From the NCBI GenBank assembly GCA_049512335.1, contig JBEKXE010000022.1:1-40827 (forward strand): a DNA stretch of 40,827 bases. The letters run 5' to 3'. Origin of the DNA: Lustribacter sp049512335 (GTDB taxonomy: Bacteria; Vulcanimicrobiota; Vulcanimicrobiia; Vulcanimicrobiales; Vulcanimicrobiaceae). Under the pieces are notes generated by a model. The model searched no databases and was not told the origin of the DNA. It worked only from the letters and a program-made list of their open reading frames with translations. Made by a program: the position numbers and the translations under genes. Below, one piece after another: positions 31,636 to 40,827 of the stretch; position 1 is the stretch's first letter, and every line of letters starts with the position of its first letter.

Positions 31636-32375
31636 AGGTCGCCCCGCGCGTAGGCGAACGCCGCCAGCACGGTCAGCGCGACCGTTTCGGTGCGCAGGAT
31701 GCGCGTGCCGAGCGAGATCGCCCGCGCACCGGCCGCAACCGCCCGCTCGACCTCGCTCGCCGAAAAGCCGCCTTCGGGACCGATGACGAACAGAACCGAC
31801 GTCAGGCGCGGCGCATCGGCGTCGAACACCTCGCGCAGCGGGCGCACGTCGGCCAGCTCCCACGGAATATAGACGCGCTCGTAGCCCGGGAACGTCGCGA
31901 TCAGCTCGTCCCAGCCGGCGATCGGCGCGACCGACGGGATGACGGTGCGCCCGCACTGTTGTGCCGCGCTCTTTGCCAGCCGCTGCCAGCGCTCGACCTT
32001 GTGCTCGCCGGTGCGCTCGCCGACGACGCGCTCCGAACGCAGCGGCACGATCGCGACGGCACCGAGCTCGGTCGCCTTCTCGACGATCAGGTCCATCTTC
32101 TGACCCTTCGGAATCGCTTGCGCCACGGTCACGCGCACGGCCGATTCGCGCGCGCCGCGTTCGATGCGCTCGTCGAGCGTCGCGGTCACGGCGCCGCCCT
32201 GCACGGCGAGCGAGGCGCCGAAGGCACTGCCGGCGGAATCGATCACCTGCACGCGGTCGCCACTTCTCGCGCGCAGCACCGTCGCGATCTTGCGCGCGTC
32301 GTCGGGTGCGAACGCCACGCTTTCGCCGATCGCGTGCACGCCTTCGACGAAGAAGCGATCGCGCAGCGACGCCAC
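31632..32375 (-). CDS. rsmE: 16S rRNA (uracil1498-N3)-methyltransferase
   Basis: 247 residues, the family norm. An N-terminal PUA-like domain precedes a SPOUT methyltransferase with the knot motifs: AIPKGQKMDLIVEKATELG, RWQRLAKSAAQQCGR, FVIGPEGGFSASEVE, and SLGTRILRTETVALTVLA. It methylates U1498 of 16S rRNA in the assembled small subunit. It follows dnaJ by 3 bp; this hrcA-dnaJ-rsmE order resembles the dnaJ-prmA-rsmE layout of Gram-positive heat-shock operons without prmA. Confidence 0.96.
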   Translation of the reverse strand: MASLRDRFFVEGVHAIGESVAFAPDDARKIATVLRARSGDRVQVIDSAGSAFGASLAVQGGAVTATLDERIERGARESAVRVTVAQAIPKGQKMDLIVEKATELGAVAIVPLRSERVVGERTGEHKVERWQRLAKSAAQQCGRTVIPSVAPIAGWDELIATFPGYERVYIPWELADVRPLREVFDADAPRLTSVLFVIGPEGGFSASEVERAVAAGARAISLGTRILRTETVALTVLAAFAYARGDL

Positions 32376-32378
32376 CGG

Positions 32379-33491
32379 TTATTCGGCTCGAAACGCTTCT
32401 TTGACGCGGTCGAAGAACGAACGGTCGCTGTCTTCGTCGGCGCCGGCCCGGGCGAACTCCTCGAGCAGCTCGCGCTCGCGTTTGCCGAGTTTTTGCGGAA
32501 CCACGATGCGCACGGTGACGAGGTGGTCGCCGCGGATGCCGCCGCGGACCGCCGGCATGCCGTGACCGCGCAGCCGGAATTGCGCGCCGGTTTGCGTGCC
32601 GGCCGGAACCTGCAGGACGTGCTCGCCGTCGAGCGCGGTCACGCGAATCTCTCCGCCCAGGGCCGCCGTCGGAAACGAGATCGGCACTTCGGCGAAGATG
32701 TTGAGGCCGTCGCGTTTGTACGTGTCGTGCTTGCGCACCGAGAGATACACGTAGAGATCGCCGTCGGGACCGTTGCGCAAGCCCGCTTCGCCGCTGCCGC
32801 TCAGACGAATGCGGCTGCCGTCGTCGACGCCGGCCGGGATCTTCACGGTCAGCGTCTTGTCCGATTCGACGCGCCCGCGGCCGCGGCACGCGTGACACGG
32901 CTGCGCCACGACCTGACCGTCGCCTTGGCACTTGCCGCACGTCGTCTGGGTGACGAACTGCCCGAGCGGCGTCTGACGCACTTGACGCGCGATCCCGGTG
33001 CCGCCGCAGCGGTCGCACGGCGTGACCAGCGTGCCCGGTTCGGCGCCGGTGCCTTTGCAGGTCGCGCACGACGCCAGATGCCGGAAGGAGATCTCACGCT
33101 GCGTGCCGGCGAACGCTTCTTCGAGCGTGATCTCGACATCGTAGCGCAGATCGCTCCCGCGCTGCGGGCCGTTGCTGCGCGCCGCACCGCCGCCGGCCCG
33201 CTGCTGCCCGAAGAACATGTCGAAGATGTCGCCGAAGCCCTCGGCGGCGAAGCCGCCGAAACCGGCGGCTTGATCGCCGGCATGGCCGAAGCGATCGTAG
33301 TTCGCGCGCTTCTGCGGATCGGAGAGCACTTCGTAGGCTTCGTTGATTTCCTTGAAGTGATTCTCGGCGGCGCTCTTGTCGGTGGCGACGTCGGGATGGT
33401 ACTTGCGGGCGAGCTGGCGATACGCGCGCTTGATGTCGCCTTCCGGCGCCGTCCGCGGCACGCCGAGGACTTCGTAGTAGTCGGTGGGCAC
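32379..33491 (-). CDS. dnaJ: Chaperone DnaJ
   Basis: 370 residues. J domain (about 4-70) with HPD at 32-34, a Gly/Phe-rich linker (QAAGFGGFAAEGFGDIF), a zinc domain with four C-x-x-C-x-G-x-G repeats (CATCKGTG, CDRCGGTG, CGKCQGDG, CHACRGRG), and the two C-terminal peptide-binding domains. Full type I DnaJ, co-chaperone of DnaK. It follows hrcA by 3 bp, so it should be repressed with it. dnaK and grpE are absent from the window. Confidence 0.97.
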   Translation of the reverse strand: MPTDYYEVLGVPRTAPEGDIKRAYRQLARKYHPDVATDKSAAENHFKEINEAYEVLSDPQKRANYDRFGHAGDQAAGFGGFAAEGFGDIFDMFFGQQRAGGGAARSNGPQRGSDLRYDVEITLEEAFAGTQREISFRHLASCATCKGTGAEPGTLVTPCDRCGGTGIARQVRQTPLGQFVTQTTCGKCQGDGQVVAQPCHACRGRGRVESDKTLTVKIPAGVDDGSRIRLSGSGEAGLRNGPDGDLYVYLSVRKHDTYKRDGLNIFAEVPISFPTAALGGEIRVTALDGEHVLQVPAGTQTGAQFRLRGHGMPAVRGGIRGDHLVTVRIVVPQKLGKRERELLEEFARAGADEDSDRSFFDRVKEAFRAE

Positions 33492-33494
33492 CGG

Positions 33495-34544
33495 TTACCG
33501 AATCTCTACGTTGTCGAGATACGCTCCGAGCGATTGGGCCGTGCCGGTCGCAAGCGACATCAACCGGCCGTACGGCATGCGGCGCGGTCCGAGGATCGCC
33601 AGCAATCCAACCCCGCGGTCGCCGAAGCGATAGGGCACGGTGACGACGCTGCATTCCGCCATCTCGTCGGCCCCCAGCTCCGCACCGATATGCACCATCG
33701 GAGTATCGGCCGGCTGCGCGAGGTCATCGGCGATGAGATCGTAGAGCACTTTTTGTTCTTCGACAATTCGGAGGATCGACCGTAGCTTGCGCAGGTCGTG
33801 GAACTCGGGCTGGTCGAGCAAGTTTTGCGCGCCGGCCGCCGAGATCTGCGGATCGGTCCGGCGCGCGTTGCGGAACGCCGTATGGAGCGCGCGCCGGATT
33901 TCGGCTGCCGCGCCGACGCTCTCGCACACGCGATCGATCGCGACCGGCGCGATATCTTCCATCACCTTGCCGCCGAGCACGGCGTTGAGCGCGTTCGAGA
34001 GCCGGGTCAGCTCGTCGGCCTCGACGTCGACCTTCCACTCCACCAGCTCTTGGGCCGCGACGCCCAGCGACGTCACGATCACGATCAGGCTCGTCCGGGC
34101 GGAGAGCCAGAGTAACTGGACGTGCTTGAAGGCGTGCGTGTCGCGCGAGGGTGCGATCGCGATCGCGACGTTGTGCGAGAGGCCCGAGAGCAGACGGGTG
34201 GCCTGGTCGATCACCTCGTCGAGCTCGCGGCTGGCCTGCCGGAACTGGTCGCGGATCCGCCGGGCGTCGGTCTCGGCCAGCGGCTCGGGCGCCATCAGGC
34301 GGTCGACGAACGTCCGGTAGCCGGCGTCCGAGGGAATCCGGCCGGCCGAGGTGTGCGGCTGAACCAGGTAGCCGCCGGCTTCCAACTCGGCCATCTCGTT
34401 GCGGATCGTCGCCGAGCTCACGCCGAGGTTGTACTTCTGGGTGAGCGTGACCGACCCGACCGGCTCAGCCGTGTTGATGTACTCATACACGACCGTCGCC
34501 AGGATGAAAGCCTTGCGTTTGTCCAGTTCGGGTCTGTCGTTCAT
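33495..34544 (-). CDS. hrcA: Heat-inducible transcription repressor HrcA
   Basis: 349 residues. The winged-helix N-terminus has FILATVVYEYINTAEPVGS, GVSSATIRNEMAELEAGGY and QPHTSAGRIPSDAGYR, all characteristic. A GAF-like core follows with VVTVPYRFGDRGVGLLAILGP. HrcA binds CIRCE with help from GroEL and releases it on heat shock. The gene begins 4 bp after the CIRCE element it should bind, so it is self-regulated and dnaJ and rsmE come with it. Confidence 0.97.
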   Translation of the reverse strand: MNDRPELDKRKAFILATVVYEYINTAEPVGSVTLTQKYNLGVSSATIRNEMAELEAGGYLVQPHTSAGRIPSDAGYRTFVDRLMAPEPLAETDARRIRDQFRQASRELDEVIDQATRLLSGLSHNVAIAIAPSRDTHAFKHVQLLWLSARTSLIVIVTSLGVAAQELVEWKVDVEADELTRLSNALNAVLGGKVMEDIAPVAIDRVCESVGAAAEIRRALHTAFRNARRTDPQISAAGAQNLLDQPEFHDLRKLRSILRIVEEQKVLYDLIADDLAQPADTPMVHIGAELGADEMAECSVVTVPYRFGDRGVGLLAILGPRRMPYGRLMSLATGTAQSLGAYLDNVEIR

Positions 34545-34547
34545 TCC

Positions 34548-34574
34548 TTAGCAGCCAGCACCGAAGAGTGCTAA
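34548..34574 (-). promoter_or_regulatory. CIRCE operator for HrcA
   Basis: Arms TTAGCAGCC (34548-34556) and GAGTGCTAA (34566-34574) separated by 9 bases. Consensus is TTAGCACTC-N9-GAGTGCTAA, so one arm is perfect and the other has two mismatches. It is directly upstream of hrcA, where the operator would also cover the ribosome site. Confidence 0.92.
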
Positions 34575-34609
34575 TTTCGTACTCAGGCTATCACGGCCGC
34601 GCGTCAGGG

Positions 34610-35074
34610 TCAAGCGCCGGCCAGATGGCGGCGGTGGGCGATGGTGATGTACTCCGAGATGACGACCCCGTGGAAGAGGACGTTCCCGATCAGCGACTCC
34701 CAGAGCGGCGTGTAGCTGATGACCCGGAGCACCGGGACCGCCACGTCCTCGGCGATGAAGAACATGAAGAAGCCGTACGTGATGCCGCACAGGACCGAGG
34801 TCGGAGCCGTCCAGCTCGGCTTGAACCGCGACGCGAGGCTGGCATAGAAAATGCCGAAGATCGCGGCGGCGAAGAAGTGCAGGAACAGGCCGAAGAGCAG
34901 CCCGAGCAGCGGCAAGCTCTCGATCCGGCTGCCGAACACCCCGACCGCGAAGCGGACGAAATAGTCCCCCAGTACCGGCTCGTGGACGATCGCCGTCCCG
35001 CAGATCAGGAAGAACAACGCCGAAACCAAGCCGGCAATAAGGCCGCCGTAGAGTCCGTCCGACCAACGTACCAT
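34610..35074 (-). CDS. Integral membrane protein, four helices
   Basis: 154 residues from the ATG at 35074; an ATG ten codons upstream (35104) is possible but would leave only 27 bp to the divergent acs. Four hydrophobic segments are clear: GLIAGLVSALFFLICG, LLGLLFGLFLHFFAAAIF, VLCGITYGFFMFF and a last one ending in GVVISEYITI. The rhythm (His and acidic residues in the helices) recalls YagU/DUF1440-like proteins, but I would not assign it. It lies 35 bp before the CIRCE site on the same strand. Confidence 0.6.
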   Translation of the reverse strand: MVRWSDGLYGGLIAGLVSALFFLICGTAIVHEPVLGDYFVRFAVGVFGSRIESLPLLGLLFGLFLHFFAAAIFGIFYASLASRFKPSWTAPTSVLCGITYGFFMFFIAEDVAVPVLRVISYTPLWESLIGNVLFHGVVISEYITIAHRRHLAGA

Positions 35075-35131
35075 CGCGGTCAGACTTCGCGACCGAAAGG
35101 GCATCGCCTCGGCGAAACAAAGCTTGACGCC

Positions 35132-37098
<1,967 letters not shown>

Positions 37099-37102
<4 letters not shown>

Positions 37103-37311
37103 CTGTTCCCCAGCGCTTCGACGCTGATCTCGTTCAGGCGGCGGACGTTTTGGTAGGCGCCGCACGCGCAGTGCAGCCAGTCCTCGACGACGACCGTGCG
37201 CGGCTGGTCGCCGCGGTAAAGGTACCGTGCCGTCGGGTCACCGGCGCCGGGGTCGAGGGGTTGGCTGCAATGCCAACACATGACCGCCGCGCTCACGCCG
37301 ATGGGACGCAT
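37099..37311 (-). CDS. Small zinc-ribbon-like protein
   Basis: 70 residues. Two cysteine pairs, CWHC (12-15) and CAC (48-50), suggest a zinc or metal ribbon around a beta-rich centre. The ATG is 2 bp after the helicase stop, so it is probably the last gene of that operon. The stop overlaps the acs stop on the other strand. An ATG ten codons later, right before CWHC, is an alternative start. No family recognised. Confidence 0.55.
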
Positions 37312-37313
37312 GA

Positions 37314-39257
37314 TTATACGTTCGATGGCGGATCATCCCAGAGCGCGCCGAGACCGTCCAACTCGGCGATTCGCGTCGCCGGGGGCAACGCATCGACGAT
37401 CGTTGCTCCGTACCGCATGCTCAGGGCCCGTCCATCCAGCAGCGCTATGAGACCTCGATCACTTTTTGAACGGATGAGCCGGCCGAATCCTTGTTTCAAT
37501 CGCACGATCGCGCTCGGGATCATGTACGCTTCGAACCCCGACCGGCCGCGCGCTTCGAGCGCCGCGATGCGCGCCGCAACCAGCGGATCGGCGGGTGAGG
37601 GAAACGGCAAACGGTCGATGATCACGCACGAAAGCTGTTCCCCGACCACGTCGATGCCTTCCCAGAACGTGCCGGTTCCGAACAGCACGGCGTTCTTCGT
37701 GGTACGAAACCAGTCCAGCAGCGCGCTGCGCGGCAGATCGCCTTGGAGCTTGGTGGGGAACGTCAACCGCTCGGCCAGGATCGCGTGCACCTCCCGCAGC
37801 CGCGCGTACGACGTGAACAAGACGAACGCGCGGCCCGACGTGCGGTCGAGGCACTCTTCGACGATCGGCGCGGCCCGTTGGGCGAAATCGCGGTCCTTCG
37901 GATTGAGACCGGCCGGCGCGATGTACAGCCGCGCCTGGCGACCGTAGTCGAACGGCGAAGGCGCGATCAGCTCTTGGGCCGCGTCGATCCCCAGCGTTTC
38001 GCGCAAGAATGCGAACGAGCGCCCGTCCGCCAGCGTGGCACTGGTTAGCACCACGCTCGGCGTCCGCGCGAACAACGCCGCGCGCAAGAAGTCCGCGACT
38101 TCGAACGGCGCGGCGTTCACCTCGTAGCGCGCATCGCGGTCGCCGCGTTCGACCCACGCGATCGTGTCGCGCTCGTCAGCCGGAATCGCGCCCGACGTGG
38201 CTTGTTCCGCGGCCGACTCGATCCGGTCGACCGTGGCGATGTGCGCCGTTACGGCGCGCAGCGCCAGGTCGCGGCGCCGTTCTCCCTCGGCTTCGTTTTC
38301 GCTCGGCCGCCGCAGCGCGGTCATCCAGTTGCCGTGAATCCAGTTCTCGAGGCGGTAGAGCGACTCGCGGATCGACGGCAGCAATTCGAGCACGCCGTCG
38401 TTGGCGGCCACCGGATAGCGCTCCCCGGGAACGCGCGCCAGCACCATCTGCAAGCGGCGCATCGCCTCGTCGATCTCCGCGTCGAACACCGCGGGCACGG
38501 TGTAGGTGCGATGGAGTTTGCGCATCATACGTCCGACGCCGCCCGCCGACAGCGTCGCGGTCAAGGCCGCGGTCGCATATTTCTCGCACTGGTGCGCCTC
38601 GTCGAGGATCGCGACGTCGTAGGCCGGTAACAGGTTCCCGCCGGCCGCGAGGTCCAGGAAGAACAGCGCGTGATTGACGACGACGATATCGGCGAAACGC
38701 GCCGCGTCGCGCCGCTTGAAGAAATGGCAGTCGGCGAAGCGCGGGCAGAACTCGCCGACGCAATCGTCCGCATCCGCGTCCAGTTGTTCCCAGTCGTCCG
38801 CGCGCGGCATGAACGTGAGCTCGGCGCGGTCGCCCGTTTCGGTGCGGTCCGCCCACAGCCAGAGCTTCTCCATCGCCGCGCTCGGCGCCACCAGCCGCTC
38901 GGCGCTCATCTTCTCGTACTTCTGGCGGCACAGATAGTGGTTGCGGCCTTTGAGCAGCTCGACGCGCGCCGAAATGCCCAGCGCGTCGACGACCAGCGGA
39001 ATGTCTTTGCGCACCAGCTGCTCTTGCAGCGCGATCGTGCCGGTCGAGATCACCACCTTCTTGCCGCTGCGCAAGGCGGGCACCAGATAGGCCAGCGATT
39101 TGCCGACGCCGGTCCCGGCTTCGACCAGCGTATGCGCGTTCTCGAGGATCCCGCGCTCGATCAGCTGCGCCATCTGGACCTGTCCCGGACGCGCTTCGAA
39201 TCCCGCCAGGCTACGCGCGATCGGCCCCTGCGGGCCGAAGGTTTCGTCGATCAGCAT
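37314..39257 (-). CDS. DinG/XPD-like iron-sulfur DNA helicase
   Basis: 647 residues from the ATG at 39257, 4 bp after the rhomboid stop; the longer frame overlaps that gene. Superfamily 2 motifs: Walker A AGTGVGKS (47-54), DEAH (219-222), VVLTSATL, and FGTGTFWEGIDVVGEQ with RLKQGFGRLIRS near the end. Four cysteines (C110, C166, C171, C177) match the 4Fe-4S cluster of XPD/DinG enzymes. It should unwind DNA 5' to 3', including R-loops and other repair intermediates. It is closest in length to bacterial DinG/YoaA. Confidence 0.93.
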   Translation of the reverse strand: MLIDETFGPQGPIARSLAGFEARPGQVQMAQLIERGILENAHTLVEAGTGVGKSLAYLVPALRSGKKVVISTGTIALQEQLVRKDIPLVVDALGISARVELLKGRNHYLCRQKYEKMSAERLVAPSAAMEKLWLWADRTETGDRAELTFMPRADDWEQLDADADDCVGEFCPRFADCHFFKRRDAARFADIVVVNHALFFLDLAAGGNLLPAYDVAILDEAHQCEKYATAALTATLSAGGVGRMMRKLHRTYTVPAVFDAEIDEAMRRLQMVLARVPGERYPVAANDGVLELLPSIRESLYRLENWIHGNWMTALRRPSENEAEGERRRDLALRAVTAHIATVDRIESAAEQATSGAIPADERDTIAWVERGDRDARYEVNAAPFEVADFLRAALFARTPSVVLTSATLADGRSFAFLRETLGIDAAQELIAPSPFDYGRQARLYIAPAGLNPKDRDFAQRAAPIVEECLDRTSGRAFVLFTSYARLREVHAILAERLTFPTKLQGDLPRSALLDWFRTTKNAVLFGTGTFWEGIDVVGEQLSCVIIDRLPFPSPADPLVAARIAALEARGRSGFEAYMIPSAIVRLKQGFGRLIRSKSDRGLIALLDGRALSMRYGATIVDALPPATRIAELDGLGALWDDPPSNV

Positions 39258-39261
39258 GCGG

Positions 39262-39918
39262 CTACGGCTGCTGCGACGGCTCGCTCGGTGCGTGTTCGAT
39301 CGTGACGGCGCCCGGATCGGGGCCGATGCGCTGCGCGTACCCGCCGCCAACCGGCTGCGCGACCGGAACGCGGGGCCGCGGCATGCGAAACAGCGCGAGG
39401 CCGCACAGCGTGCCGACGATGAGGCCGCCGATGTGATCGGCGATCGAGATGTTCGAGCCGGGCAATAGGCTGATCGCGAGGTTGATCACGATGATGCCCG
39501 TCGTCTGTTGCATGATGCTCTTGCCGCGCGGGCCGAGGCGCAAACCCGCTACCGCGAGCGCACCGAAGAGCCCGAAGATCGCGCCGCTCGCGCCGATCGT
39601 GACGACGTCGGGCGTGAAGATCGACACCGCCGCGCCGCCGCCGAAGGCCGCGCAGAAGTAGATGATCGCCATGCGCGGCGCACCGAAGATCAGCTCGACG
39701 AACGTGCCGACTTGGAACAGCGCGATCATGTTGAAGATGATGTGCAAGTCGCTGCCGTGCAGAAACGCGGACGCGAAAATACGCCACCATTCACCGTCGC
39801 TCAATACCGCACCGTATTGCCCGCCGTGGGCATAGAGGGCGTTCGGGTCGAGACCCCACACGAAACGCTCGAACAAGTACACGATCACGTTGATCGCGAC
39901 CAGGATTCGCGTCAGCAC
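39262..39918 (-). CDS. Rhomboid-family intramembrane serine protease
   Basis: 218 residues with about six membrane helices. Catalytic serine S111 is in GASGAIFG, and the catalytic histidine H162 in DHIGGLIVG; SAFLHGSDLHIIFNM gives the conserved HxxxxHxxxN region. It should cleave transmembrane segments of membrane proteins. A soluble Pro-rich tail of about 40 residues ends the protein. It lies between the DtxR-type regulator (3 bp) and the helicase (4 bp). Confidence 0.95.
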   Translation of the reverse strand: MLTRILVAINVIVYLFERFVWGLDPNALYAHGGQYGAVLSDGEWWRIFASAFLHGSDLHIIFNMIALFQVGTFVELIFGAPRMAIIYFCAAFGGGAAVSIFTPDVVTIGASGAIFGLFGALAVAGLRLGPRGKSIMQQTTGIIVINLAISLLPGSNISIADHIGGLIVGTLCGLALFRMPRPRVPVAQPVGGGYAQRIGPDPGAVTIEHAPSEPSQQP

Positions 39919-39921
39919 GCG

Positions 39922-40611
39922 CTACGCGCTGCGAAGCGAGGTTTCGCTTGGTTCGACCGAGATGAGCCGTGCGAGCTCGAGCGAGATGGCGTGCCGGCCG
40001 CTCGGTCCGGTGAGCGTGACCGGGCCGCCGAGCGGCGCGCGCGAGACGATGTCGACGGTGGCCCCGGGGCGGATACCGATTTCATCGAGGAACCGCAGCA
40101 TTTCCGGCACATCCTCGGCGACGTCGACGATGCGCGCCTTGGTGCCGGCATCGACGTCGGCGAGCTTGCGGTCGATCCGGTCGGGCTCGCTCAGATCTGA
40201 CGCCGGGATGGGCAGGCCGTGCGGGCAGAATTTCGGATCGCCGAGCACCGCGACCAGGCGCTCCTCGACCCGCGCGCTGATAGCGTGTTCCAAGCGGCAC
40301 GCTTCCTCGTTCACTTCGTCCCACGGCATCCCCAAGATGTTCGTGAGAAAGCACTCGGCCAGCCGGTGGCGGCGCATGACCCGGACCGCGACGCTCAGCC
40401 CGCGCTCGGTGAGTTTCGCCTCCCCGCGGGCAACGTAGGCGAGGTAGCCCTCGGAGGCGAGCTTCTTGAGCATGCCCGAAACCGATGCCGGCGCGACGCC
40501 GAGATCGGCGGCCAAGCCGGACGTGGTCACCCCCGGGCCTTCCCGGTCGAGCCGGTAGATGGCCTCGAGATATTCTTCCGTTGACTCATCGAAGTGGGTG
40601 TGGCCGGCCAT
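39922..40611 (-). CDS. DtxR/MntR-family metal-dependent repressor
   Basis: 229 residues with three domains: winged helix (about 8-70, LGVAPASVSGMLKKLASEG), dimerisation and metal domain (about 75-145, MRRHRLAECFL, EACRLEHAIS, CPHGLPIP), and an SH3/FeoA-like end (about 155-229). Metal ligands H82, E86, C105, E108, H109 are visible. The equivalent of DtxR Met10 is a glutamate while the Cys102 equivalent is cysteine, so the choice between iron and manganese is not clear. A DtxR-box-like palindrome lies 19 bp before its start. Confidence 0.93.
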   Translation of the reverse strand: MAGHTHFDESTEEYLEAIYRLDREGPGVTTSGLAADLGVAPASVSGMLKKLASEGYLAYVARGEAKLTERGLSVAVRVMRRHRLAECFLTNILGMPWDEVNEEACRLEHAISARVEERLVAVLGDPKFCPHGLPIPASDLSEPDRIDRKLADVDAGTKARIVDVAEDVPEMLRFLDEIGIRPGATVDIVSRAPLGGPVTLTGPSGRHAISLELARLISVEPSETSLRSA

Positions 40612-40629
40612 GTCCCGACACCTTCGACC

Positions 40630-40649
40630 TTAGGTGTTTGACAACCTGA
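40630..40649. promoter_or_regulatory. Candidate DtxR-type operator
   Basis: TTAGGT-N8-ACCTGA, an imperfect palindrome like the DtxR/IdeR box (TTAGGT-N7-ACCTAA). It lies just upstream of the DtxR-family gene and contains the whole -35 hexamer of the tRNA-fMet promoter. Autoregulation is likely; an effect on the tRNA is inference. Confidence 0.45.
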
Positions 40650-40666
40650 TACGCAACCGGTAGACT
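40638..40666 (+). promoter_or_regulatory. Promoter of tRNA-fMet
   Basis: TTGACA (40638-40643), spacer of 17, TAGACT (40661-40666). Near-consensus sigma-70 promoter, 13 bp before the first tRNA base. Confidence 0.85.
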
Positions 40667-40679
40667 CAGGTTCGCCCGT

Positions 40680-40756
<77 letters not shown>

Positions 40757-40762
40757 TCTCTG

Positions 40763-40800
40763 AAGGCCCGGCTCGTTTTTCTTGCCGGGTCTTCTGCTTT
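40763..40800 (+). terminator. Terminator of tRNA-fMet
   Basis: Stem AAGGCCCGGC (40763-40772) / GCCGGGTCTT (40784-40793), 10 bp with one G-U pair, 11-nt loop, followed by a T-rich tail. Confidence 0.8.
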
Positions 40801-40827
40801 TCGCTTGCGCGGGTGGGGGGCTCGGGG

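Noticed and set aside
30945..33785. A 946-codon plus-strand open frame
   Set aside because: It lies in the wrong frame of the SpoIIE gene and then antisense to rsmE and dnaJ, with an Arg/Ala/Asp-rich composition typical of GC-rich shadow frames. The minus-strand genes are unmistakable.

Overview
The window is high-GC DNA from a diderm bacterium. It encodes outer-membrane-type proteins (an OmpA-like lipoprotein and a probable beta-barrel protein) alongside HrcA/CIRCE heat-shock control and a DtxR-type metal regulator. Many start codons are GTG or TTG, and ATGA or GTGA stop/start overlaps are very common. This mixture suggests a deep-branching lineage such as Candidatus Eremiobacterota (WPS-2). 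That placement is an inference from gene content and style, not from a marker gene.

Left part (1-10.8 kb): a RseB/MucB-like periplasmic protein faces a PAS-PAS-GAF-GGDEF diguanylate cyclase. A long leftward operon runs etfB-etfA-TPR protein-histone deacetylase family enzyme-MauE/DoxX-TlpA, with an LTXXQ-type periplasmic protein after it. It joins electron-transfer flavoprotein to extracytoplasmic thiol redox genes. A 636-residue probable outer-membrane protein lies upstream of etfB.

10.84-18.80 kb is a genomic island at the 3' end of a tRNA-Leu gene. Its distal end carries a 19-bp direct copy of the tRNA 3' end (10843-10861), beside a wrecked serine recombinase. Inside are a Yip1-family membrane protein coupled to a fibro-slime/OmpA lipoprotein with 39-bp tandem repeats, a 1021-residue transglutaminase-like membrane protein lacking the usual cysteine, an excisionase-like fragment, and an OmpA fragment. 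The tRNA is tRNA-Leu(UAA), and its anticodon loop is split by a 244-nt group I intron (18833-19076) that resembles the cyanobacterial and Azoarcus tRNA introns.

19.2-23.6 kb is a plus-strand signalling cassette: a MalT/LuxR-type STAND regulator from an apparently leaderless promoter, an unlisted 34-codon peptide gene with a strong ribosome binding site, a catalytically dead HD-GYP protein and an intact HD-GYP phosphodiesterase. A strong hairpin terminator separates it from the next, leftward operon (29.06 to 23.68 kb): PRC-barrel protein, DPM1-like glycosyltransferase, accD, accA, FtsB/DivIC-like, S1-like, RpiR regulator, Ppx/GppA. Upstream are decayed remnants of a receiver and a CheR methyltransferase.

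30-40.8 kb: a structured leader precedes a GAF-SpoIIE phosphatase-HATPase fusion. The hrcA-dnaJ-rsmE operon sits behind a CIRCE element. Then come a membrane protein divergent from acetyl-CoA synthetase, and a leftward operon of DtxR regulator, rhomboid protease, DinG/XPD-type helicase and a small zinc-ribbon protein. The window closes with initiator tRNA-fMet, which has a near-consensus promoter overlapped by a DtxR-like palindrome, and a terminator.
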